DNA of 5,026 nucleotides from Candidatus Heimdallarchaeota archaeon (GTDB lineage: Archaea > Asgardarchaeota > Heimdallarchaeia > Hodarchaeales > S146-22): assembly GCA_015520535.1 (NCBI GenBank), contig WAPZ01000189.1:1-5026 (forward strand), read 5' to 3'. Below the pieces are notes generated by a model. It was not told where the DNA came from and did not search any database. It worked only from the letters and a program-made list of their open reading frames with translations. Both the position numbers and the translations under genes were made by a program. Shown here piece by piece: positions 1-5,026 of the stretch (position 1 is its first letter; every line of letters begins with the position of its first letter).

Positions 1-8
1 CTTTATTT

Positions 9-1301
9 ATGAAGACTAGGGATTTTAATGCTTTATCTAAAAACTTTAAAATTTTATATACTGAGTTCCGTCGGATGGTGAAGATTGTGAGTTTCGTTTC
101 CATACTACAGCAAATTTTTCATATATTAGGTTTTAGAGACGTACCGCAGATTTCGTTAATTGATGGGACGCAATTAATGGGCGAGTTGATGCCGACTCAT
201 GTATATGGATTGGATCTCCCATTTAGCCGTGATGCAACGAAAATTAGAGACTGGAAGGCATTTTGGGATTTAATTTGGAAAAGAACACAGTTAAAGACGT
301 TAATCTCAAACAATGTGACAGTTCCCGTATGGGGATGTCAAATAGAGGAGCATGATCCAACTACGAAGATTCAAACGGGAAATTTAATGAAAATGGAGGC
401 AATACGAGTTAGGCGCGGTGTTTTTTTGGTGGATATCTCAAGTGGTCGTGATTCTAAAAAGAATTTATATGATCGGATCAAGAAAATAATTCGGTCATAC
501 CAGCAGTTTGGCGGCTATGGGACTTATTTTGGAGTAGACGCTACGCAAGTGCCCGTTTTACGTAATCATATAGCTAGTAGAATAACAGGTCCGATAAAGA
601 GATATCAAGTAAGTTCTACTATTCAAAGTAGGAGTCCTTCTCAAAATCCAAGAGTCAATATTGTTCATGAGTGCTTAAGAGATATTGCGAACCATTTTGG
701 TTTTATAGATCGCCGTCCCTATCAACCATCTGTAGTAAAGGCGTTTTATCACCATTTAATGCAATTGTATCAAAATTTTTCCCAAAATTGCGCCGCTGTC
801 ATCCAGAGTGTCCTAGAACGTATTTTTGGAAAAGTCTCTTCATATGATCCCCAAACACCACGCAATGTGATTAAAAACCATCGTTTTTGGTTTTCAGAAG
901 CTAGAATAAGTCACGTATGGGGTATTCCATTACTGAAATCGGAAGACGTTTTGTTGGAAAGTATGAGACAGTTGGATCCGGATTATGGAACCAATATTTG
1001 GGCGTCATCTTTGAATCCCGATGGTTTTTATCCACTTTATGGCTTTGAGATCGAACACAATATTGGACGTGGTGGTCGTTGGGAACATGTTCTTGCAAAT
1101 GCGTATTATTTAGAAAAATACTGTCAGTATGGGGTGATAATAGTTTTTGAGGAAAAGCATGTTGATAAATTAAAAGAGATGCTTGATACCTTAGGGTATC
1201 GAAGCGTGATACCAGTTCTTGCTGATGACATCTTACGTTTTTGTCAAAGCCTTCAACTTAGCGGAACAACGAAAAACCCTCAGTCATCGGAATCAAAGTA
1301 A
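9..1301 (+). CDS. Uncharacterised ~430-residue protein, possible degenerate PD-(D/E)XK-like C-terminal module
   Basis: I do not recognise this protein. It has no signal peptide or convincing membrane helix, so it is probably cytoplasmic. The ATG at base 9 is the first start visible, but the frame is open to the window edge, so the true start may lie outside. Met23 is an internal alternative. Residues 343-405 predict as strand (YGFEIEH), glycine/arginine turn, long helix, strand (YGVIIVF), helix, strand. This order, with acidic E347/E349 at the end of a strand, resembles the ExK half of PD-(D/E)XK nucleases, but the usual Lys is replaced (E-I-E-H). A similar order appears at residues 137-200 (VFLVDIS, then helix, then YGTYFGVD), suggesting an internal duplication. 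Residues 215-275 are mostly helical and His/Phe-rich. The C-terminus (about 415-430) is polar and probably disordered. The 3' end overlaps the convergent next gene by 22 bp. That the ORF is a real gene is well supported; a nuclease function is only a guess. Confidence 0.75.
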   Translation: MKTRDFNALSKNFKILYTEFRRMVKIVSFVSILQQIFHILGFRDVPQISLIDGTQLMGELMPTHVYGLDLPFSRDATKIRDWKAFWDLIWKRTQLKTLISNNVTVPVWGCQIEEHDPTTKIQTGNLMKMEAIRVRRGVFLVDISSGRDSKKNLYDRIKKIIRSYQQFGGYGTYFGVDATQVPVLRNHIASRITGPIKRYQVSSTIQSRSPSQNPRVNIVHECLRDIANHFGFIDRRPYQPSVVKAFYHHLMQLYQNFSQNCAAVIQSVLERIFGKVSSYDPQTPRNVIKNHRFWFSEARISHVWGIPLLKSEDVLLESMRQLDPDYGTNIWASSLNPDGFYPLYGFEIEHNIGRGGRWEHVLANAYYLEKYCQYGVIIVFEEKHVDKLKEMLDTLGYRSVIPVLADDILRFCQSLQLSGTTKNPQSSESK

Positions 1302-1873
1302 GCATCTTTAAGTTGAGTAAAAAACTCCTTGGCGAACACATCGTTATTTGTAATATATAGAAGTTCATGTGAGCCATGTATTTGTTTTAGATAGATACTC
1401 CACCAGCTGATTTCAAACCAGATATTTTTATTCATTTTGATTGAAGTTGCAAGAGTCATCCATTCTGGAATTGTTCCCATAATCAATTCACCGTGAATGT
1501 TTTGCGTTTTGTGATGCAATGTCTTTACTTTGAATTGTTTTGATACATTTATGAGGTGTTCTATTGAATAGTGAGTTTCTATGCAATTTGTTGTTTCCCA
1601 AAAGGTGGCATATTTGATGTTATCAGTTTCTAAGGTGATTAGATATGGGTAATTGAAAATAATGCGTTCCCATAGTTCTTTATGTAATGTAGTCTTTTCC
1701 CAGTAAATTTTTGGGTCGCCACGCGTTTTAGAGTTTGTAATTAGTTCGATCCGAGAAAGAATTGTCTGGTGGGTAATGCTTTTCGTCAAAATATTAACCT
1801 TTGCTGACAAATAACTTGGTTTAGTGTTATAAAAAACTTCCTTGGGTGTTTTCCAGCCAAATTGCGTTAACAT
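1280..1873 (-). CDS. Uncharacterised 197-residue aromatic-rich protein
   Basis: No family is recognisable. The product has no signal peptide or membrane helix and is probably soluble and cytoplasmic. It is rich in Trp (W7, W58, W68, W92, W138, W152, W157, W158), Tyr, Phe and Thr, with alternating strand-like and helical stretches. The densest aromatic patch is IWFEISWW at residues 151-158, and the tail is acidic (DSDD). The ATG at 1873 is preceded on the minus strand by GAGAGG (1885-1890) about 11 nt upstream, a fair ribosome binding site, and by an A/T-rich TATA-like stretch near 1906-1919. The gene is convergent with the preceding plus-strand gene; the last codons of both overlap. It is divergent from the membrane-protein gene starting at 2111, so it is transcribed alone. 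ORF length, ribosome binding site and promoter-like element support a real gene. Whether it acts with either neighbour cannot be told. Confidence 0.68.
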   Translation of the reverse strand: MLTQFGWKTPKEVFYNTKPSYLSAKVNILTKSITHQTILSRIELITNSKTRGDPKIYWEKTTLHKELWERIIFNYPYLITLETDNIKYATFWETTNCIETHYSIEHLINVSKQFKVKTLHHKTQNIHGELIMGTIPEWMTLATSIKMNKNIWFEISWWSIYLKQIHGSHELLYITNNDVFAKEFFTQLKDAYFDSDD

Positions 1874-1884
1874 TGTGTGTTATT

Positions 1885-1919
1885 CCTCTCATTTTGTGGG
1901 GTTCTTTTTAATATTTTTT
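1885..1919 (-). promoter_or_regulatory. Putative archaeal promoter and ribosome binding site of the 197-residue gene
   Basis: Reading the minus strand, an A/T-only run (AAAAAATATTAAAAA, about 1906-1919) lies roughly 25 nt before GAGAGG (1885-1890). If it is the TATA box, transcription would start close to 1887, giving a very short leader that only just includes the Shine-Dalgarno motif. The A/T-rich background makes the TATA call weak; the GAGAGG site is better supported. Confidence 0.35.
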
Positions 1920-1994
1920 GTGTTACTGAAGCAAAATGTGCTTAATACGGGATGATTTTAATTTATCAGTTTCGTTATTTCTTATTCCGACAAA

Positions 1995-2004
1995 TTAATA
2001 TATA
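1995..2004 (+). promoter_or_regulatory. TATA box for the 7-TM/secreted protein operon
   Basis: TTAATATATA followed by CC is the best archaeal TATA-box match in the 237-bp intergenic region 1874-2110, with an A-rich stretch (CAAA) just upstream where a BRE would sit. A start site about 25 nt downstream (near 2025-2030) would leave a leader of about 80 nt before the ATG at 2111. No second recognisable element, riboswitch or tRNA was seen in the leader. A weaker A/T stretch at about 2044-2056 is an alternative. Confidence 0.45.
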
Positions 2005-2110
2005 CCTAAAAAGTGGCAGTTGTAGACAGTAAAGCGACGCTGAAAATTTATTGTTTAATCTAAAGATGTGAGTATTCCAATTTGTTTTATCAAAATAGAT
2101 AGTGAAACCT

Positions 2111-2944
2111 ATGCCTTTCGTAGAAATAAAGCCTAAAGAGCGTGAAGCGGAGCAGCTAGAGTTTTTATTTGTTGTATTAGGTATAGTTGCTTTAGGTGTG
2201 GTTCTTTTTCAGTTTTTAGAGTTTGTCCGGCTGATCAAGTTTTCTCGCGAGGAGGATGTAGGTTTTTCGGCATTTCTTCCGAAGATAGTAGTGACGATTT
2301 TTTTAGGTTTTTCGGCATTTTTCTTTTTTTGGGCTTATAGGCAGTTCAAGATGAAACGGTCGTCGATGAAGAGTGTGAATGATAATGTGACAGCATTTTT
2401 GGCCGTCAGAGTTCCGGAACGGTTTATAGCGGTGGGTATGGATGGTATGGTTGTGTGGTATGTGGTTGGGGTTTTATTGGGACTTGATTTGCGGCAGTAT
2501 AGGGATTGGTGGTTCATTGTAGGTATTATGGTTGTCATTGTGGTTATGGTGTTGATTTCAGCGGTGGGTATAATTTATTTCGAAGATTGGGCGCGTATGA
2601 TTTACAGTAGTGTTAGTTATTTGTTGTTTGTGGAATTTGTGGTTGAAAAAGTGTTTTGGATGATTTGGAATTGGATTTGGGCGCCATATATAGTTTTTGA
2701 GGGCTGGTTTTTGCCGTCATTTGTGGTGTCGTTCCCTATCGAGGTTTTTTGCGTCGTAATTGAGTTGGTAGCTGTAGGATTGTGTGTTGTGTTTTTTCTT
2801 CCCGTTTATACGCGTCGATTTGAGACGAATTTGAAACGAAGTGTAGGTAACCGTGAAAAGAGTTGGTTAAGGGATGGATTATGGCTATTTAATGCTGTAC
2901 TGATGGTGATAGCACTTCTATTTTTTCCACGGTCAATGATGTAG
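2111..2944 (+). CDS. Uncharacterised polytopic membrane protein, about 7 TM helices
   Basis: The family is not recognised. Counting from the ATG at 2111, hydrophobic segments fall near residues 17-38, 55-76, 104-126, 133-156, 167-195, 199-230 and 254-273. The basic loops after segment 2 (RQFKMKRSSMK) and segment 6 (TRRFETNLKR) suggest both face the cytoplasm, giving a topology of N-terminus in and C-terminus out. Charged residues near the membrane include an ED pair at 158-159. I see no transporter, sortase, rhomboid or protease signature. I prefer ATG 2111 (277 residues) because GTGA at 2102-2105, five bases before it, fits a Shine-Dalgarno site; the same GTG is otherwise an in-frame alternative start (280 residues), and a TAG at 2096-2098 excludes anything longer. 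The coding strand is strongly G+T-biased. The next gene follows in the same direction after a short gap, so the two are probably co-transcribed and may form an envelope complex. Confidence 0.72.
   Translation: MPFVEIKPKEREAEQLEFLFVVLGIVALGVVLFQFLEFVRLIKFSREEDVGFSAFLPKIVVTIFLGFSAFFFFWAYRQFKMKRSSMKSVNDNVTAFLAVRVPERFIAVGMDGMVVWYVVGVLLGLDLRQYRDWWFIVGIMVVIVVMVLISAVGIIYFEDWARMIYSSVSYLLFVEFVVEKVFWMIWNWIWAPYIVFEGWFLPSFVVSFPIEVFCVVIELVAVGLCVVFFLPVYTRRFETNLKRSVGNREKSWLRDGLWLFNAVLMVIALLFFPRSMM
2259..2320 (+). repeat. 17-bp direct repeat inside the 7-TM gene
   Basis: TAGGTTTTTCGGCATTT occurs at 2259-2275 and again at 2304-2320. The copies are 45 bp apart, a whole number of codons, and both encode GFSAF: once just before the second membrane helix and once inside it. 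The identical codon choice suggests a local in-frame duplication or gene conversion, although low-complexity hydrophobic coding could also give this. Confidence 0.6.
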
Positions 2945-2997
2945 TAAAAACGCCGTGCGTGAGAGAAAGAGAGCGGAACATAAGAAGGTGGTGTGAG

Positions 2998-3591
2998 GTG
3001 AGTCGTAATCCGATTCAGCTAAGAAAGCTGATTTTTCTGGTTTGTGTGTTGGTAGGTATGCTAAGCGTGGTAGTTCCTACCATGCCCGGTGTGTTGGCAA
3101 CGCAATCGGAACAATATGGGTGGATTCGAGAGTTTGAAGAAGCTTTTTTTTATTTAGGAAATCAGAGTCAGAAAATTACGAGGGAGTTTGATAATTTGGG
3201 TGGAGGTGGCAAGATTTGGGTGCAAATTAAGAATTTTGCTAATTCTACGTCACCGCTTAATTTTACTTGGGTGATCACGCGCGGCCGTGGTGGGACAATC
3301 GAAAATTTTAGTGTGACGATTGTGATTGGTGACGTCTTCGAAAATTCGTTGGTCGTGCCGAGAGAAGAGGCGCATTGTGGTGATACTCCTTGTTATCTTT
3401 TTTATCTAACTATCAGTTTAGTGGATGGCAATAAAAGTGCGTGGGGCTACTATCAGTTTAGAAAATTGGATCGTGGCGAGGCTGTGGGAGCATGGGACTT
3501 AAATATGCCGCTTTTGATATTAGCGGTGATTGTGTTCGAAAAAAGAGACAAGATTTTTCAAAAATGGCGAAAATGTAAGGCGCATGATTGA
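2998..3591 (+). CDS. Small secreted or membrane-tethered putative glycoprotein
   Basis: No family is recognised. Started at GTG 2998 (197 residues), it has a classic Sec signal peptide: basic n-region (SRNPIQLRK), hydrophobic core at about 11-26, and a likely cleavage after GVLA at about residue 34. The mature part looks like a beta-rich domain. It carries five N-glycosylation sequons (N55, N82, N88, N103, N145) and a Cys pair, C127 and C132 in HCGDTPC, which could form a disulfide outside the cell. Near the C-terminus a short hydrophobic stretch (about 168-180) followed by a Lys/Arg-rich tail could act as a membrane anchor, but it is short for a full span. An in-frame GTG at 2959 would add 13 charged residues. 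I prefer 2998 because the n-region becomes normal and AAGGTGG lies just upstream. It follows the 7-TM gene in the same direction, so it is probably the second gene of that operon and may be its extracellular partner. Confidence 0.68.
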   Translation: MSRNPIQLRKLIFLVCVLVGMLSVVVPTMPGVLATQSEQYGWIREFEEAFFYLGNQSQKITREFDNLGGGGKIWVQIKNFANSTSPLNFTWVITRGRGGTIENFSVTIVIGDVFENSLVVPREEAHCGDTPCYLFYLTISLVDGNKSAWGYYQFRKLDRGEAVGAWDLNMPLLILAVIVFEKRDKIFQKWRKCKAHD

Positions 3592-3597
3592 TTGAAT

Positions 3598-3644
3598 TTA
3601 CATGATGATGTAAGAGTGCATTTGACCTAATTGTGATCTTTTTT
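3598..3644 (+). terminator. Possible terminator between convergent genes
   Basis: Just after the stop of the secreted-protein gene, TTACAT-GATG-ATGTAA (3598-3613) can form a 6-bp hairpin with a 4-base loop, and a T-rich tract (CTTTTTTA, ending near 3645) follows about 25 bases later. Archaeal termination depends mainly on U-rich tracts, so the T run is the more credible signal for the plus-strand operon. The hairpin is A/T-rich and weak, and it is separated from the T run. Confidence 0.3.
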
Positions 3645-4905
3645 ACTTTGGGAGTTGTCTTGATTTTAAAAATGAGCGAATGTAGTCTAATTTAATGGCA
3701 ATGAGAATGCTTCCCACACCAGTTATACCGAGTAATAGGAGTAGAAAGGTAGGAATTATAATTGGGGAGCGTAATGTTCTTTTTCTTGGCAGTTCAGCCA
3801 GAAGAGACTGATTAAGTGGTGAGAGTCGGGGGAAAGGATCTTCGTTGTGTGCGTTACCATCAATTGGGTATGGGAAATCGCCGATTTTGTCCGAATTCTG
3901 ATCAACAATTACGATTTCATCCCAAAAATTGTGATCAAAGGTATTGTTTTTTCCGTCATCGCGTGCTTGCGCTTTGCTTCTCACATCGTTTTCCAGATCG
4001 TTACTAATAAAGTCATTATATTCGACGAGATTGTGAGACGAATTGCTGTCCAATAGCATACCTTGTTTTTGGCTGTAAAACACGACATTTTTGGTAAAGA
4101 CATTGGTAGTTGCCGAATAACCGCGCAGACCATAACTTCTGCTGTTTCCGATCGAATTACGTGTTATGGTATTTTCAGCGGAAAAGAAAAGTTCTATTCC
4201 GTGACGATTGGCGGTAATGGTGTTTTCTGTGATTGTTACGTTATGAGAAAAATCAACTTCAATACCCGCATATGAATTTTTGGTGATGTTATTATGAGTG
4301 ACGGTGCTCATATTGGTAGTGACGAGCGTGAGGGCACGAAAATTGTGGGAAATCGTATTTTGTGATATATAAGCGTATAGGCTGCGTGAACTATAGATTG
4401 CCGCCGTATTATTGGTGATGGTATTTTGAAGGACCATGACATCGGAAGAATTTTCTATGTAGATGGCTCTGTAGGTGTGCATAATGATATTTGCAGAAAG
4501 AATCGCATGAGATACATTGTATAAATAGATACCAAAGTGTGTGCTTGAAATGCCATCTAACGTGCAATTTTCAAGAATAAAATAGCTTCGTGTGTGTTTA
4601 ATTACAAGTAATGCATTCTGGTTGCTGGTAATATTATATCTACTTATTAAAAATGGATTTGAACGTGAACCATCACCGCTACTTGCTATTTTTTGAAGTG
4701 CGGTCTCGTTTTCTATTACAATCGGTTCATGTTCAATATATTGTAAGGTAGAAACGTTTCTTTCTTTAGAAAGATGGAACGGTGAGGAGAAGACCATAAC
4801 TGAGAATGTTCCACTAAAAAAAAGCATTCCTATGACTATTAGAGCGATCGTCTTTAAGATTTTCTTCCTTCTTTTTGTAAACCTCTTAGTTTTTTGTAAT
4901 GTCAT
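3643..4905 (-). CDS. NosD-like right-handed beta-helix surface protein with N- and C-terminal membrane segments
   Basis: This is an extracellular parallel beta-helix protein of the NosD/CASH (carbohydrate-binding and sugar hydrolase) type. From ATG 4905 (420 residues) the order is: a basic N-terminus (KTKRFTKRRKK) and hydrophobic signal or anchor at about 18-40; the entry motif GDG..SNPFLIS at 75-88; a ladder of coils of roughly 22-24 residues with NxI/NTI steps at about 90-310; a C-terminal NosD-type tail with NFWD, D335-x-N-x-D339, IGDFPYPIDG and DPFP at about 324-361; then a membrane helix at about 380-404 with a basic end (KSR). Thirteen N-glycosylation sequons lie in the outer part. DxNxD may bind Ca2+. 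No nos genes are nearby, so a copper or N2O-reductase role is not implied; adhesion, glycan binding or S-layer association is more likely. GTG 4917 is an in-frame alternative start, but its GTGAG reads better as the ribosome binding site for ATG 4905. Confidence 0.87.
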   Translation of the reverse strand: MTLQKTKRFTKRRKKILKTIALIVIGMLFFSGTFSVMVFSSPFHLSKERNVSTLQYIEHEPIVIENETALQKIASSGDGSRSNPFLISRYNITSNQNALLVIKHTRSYFILENCTLDGISSTHFGIYLYNVSHAILSANIIMHTYRAIYIENSSDVMVLQNTITNNTAAIYSSRSLYAYISQNTISHNFRALTLVTTNMSTVTHNNITKNSYAGIEVDFSHNVTITENTITANRHGIELFFSAENTITRNSIGNSRSYGLRGYSATTNVFTKNVVFYSQKQGMLLDSNSSHNLVEYNDFISNDLENDVRSKAQARDDGKNNTFDHNFWDEIVIVDQNSDKIGDFPYPIDGNAHNEDPFPRLSPLNQSLLAELPRKRTLRSPIIIPTFLLLLLGITGVGSILIAIKLDYIRSFLKSRQLPK

Positions 4906-4912
4906 CAAAATA

Positions 4913-4946
4913 CTCACGTGTCAACATAATTAAAAAAGTTATTAAA
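4913..4946 (-). promoter_or_regulatory. Putative promoter and ribosome binding site of the beta-helix gene
   Basis: On the minus strand, TTTAATAA (4939-4946) lies about 25 nt before GTGAG (4913-4917), itself 7 nt before ATG 4905. A TATA box there would start transcription at about 4917, giving a short leader containing the GTGAG Shine-Dalgarno motif. This favours ATG 4905 over GTG 4917. The rest of 4947-5026 is A/T-rich, and I see no further gene or structured element in it. The TATA assignment is tentative in this A/T-rich background. Confidence 0.35.
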
Positions 4947-5026
4947 TGCATTGAATTTAATTGATATTCCATTTTGAATGAATGATAATTGAAATGGCTT
5001 ATATTGGTGAATCTTTTATCATCACA

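Noticed and set aside
901..1098. Minus-strand ORF of 65 codons
   Set aside because: Antisense inside the first gene, with no promoter or protein signature.
1185..1213. GATACC / GGTATC / GATACC alternating inverted repeats that could form two competing hairpins
   Set aside because: Inside coding sequence (encoding DTLGYRSVIP), only 6-bp stems, not near a regulated start; most likely chance.
9..1873. Toxin-antitoxin or restriction-modification pair made of the first two genes
   Set aside because: The genes are convergent rather than in one operon, there is no methyltransferase, and neither protein shows a toxin or antitoxin signature.
2068..2136. 22-codon GTG-started ORF upstream of and overlapping the 7-TM gene start, a possible leader peptide
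   Set aside because: No Shine-Dalgarno motif ahead of it and no distinctive peptide; too short to separate from chance.
2335..2538. Minus-strand ORF of 67 codons
   Set aside because: Antisense to the 7-TM gene. Its Thr/Ser/Pro-rich, low-complexity composition is what the complement of G+T-rich coding would give.
3816..4275. Three plus-strand ORFs of 63-70 codons opposite the beta-helix gene
   Set aside because: They lie wholly antisense to a well-supported gene, overlap each other, and have no ribosome binding site or recognisable protein character.
1..5026. CRISPR array, tRNA, rRNA, insertion sequence or integration site
   Set aside because: No regularly spaced repeats, no tRNA-like cloverleaf, no transposase or integrase motifs and no terminal inverted repeats were seen on reading either strand.

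Overview
The window is AT-rich, has no RNA genes, and reads as an accessory or surface-protein region of an archaeal genome, possibly an Asgard archaeon. The lineage is an inference from three things. First, the long gene at the right end encodes a membrane-anchored NosD-type parallel beta-helix protein with 13 N-glycosylation sequons and a 'DxNxD..IGDxPY.I.G' tail, a type common in archaea. Second, the intergenic regions carry TATA-like boxes rather than bacterial -35/-10 pairs. Third, several genes have GTGA- or GAGG-type Shine-Dalgarno motifs. No universal marker gene is present, so the lineage stays uncertain.

Layout from left to right. (1) Bases 1-1301, plus strand: an orphan protein of about 430 residues, with no stop codon between its first ATG and the window edge. 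Its C-terminal third has a beta-helix-beta pattern that faintly resembles a PD-(D/E)XK nuclease core, and a similar pattern occurs near its middle. (2) Bases 1280-1873, minus strand: an orphan soluble protein of 197 residues, rich in Trp and other aromatics, whose 3' end overlaps that of the first gene by 22 bp. (3) Bases 1874-2110: a divergent promoter region with a good TATA box for the plus strand. (4) Bases 2111-2944 and 2998-3591, plus strand: a two-gene unit encoding a roughly 7-TM membrane protein and a small secreted or membrane-tethered protein with five sequons and a CxxxxC pair. (5) Bases 3592-3642: a short convergent gap with a small hairpin and a T-rich tract. (6) Bases 3643-4905, minus strand: the beta-helix surface protein. 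(7) Bases 4906-5026: its leader and promoter.

Only the beta-helix gene can be assigned to a family with confidence. The 7-TM/secreted pair and the beta-helix protein all point to the cell envelope, so bases 2000-5026 look like a cell-surface locus. The two left-hand genes look cytoplasmic and unrelated to it. No defence system, mobile element, CRISPR array or metabolic pathway can be shown here. The best leads for something undescribed are the 7-TM plus secreted-glycoprotein pair and the possibly duplicated, nuclease-like fold of the first protein.
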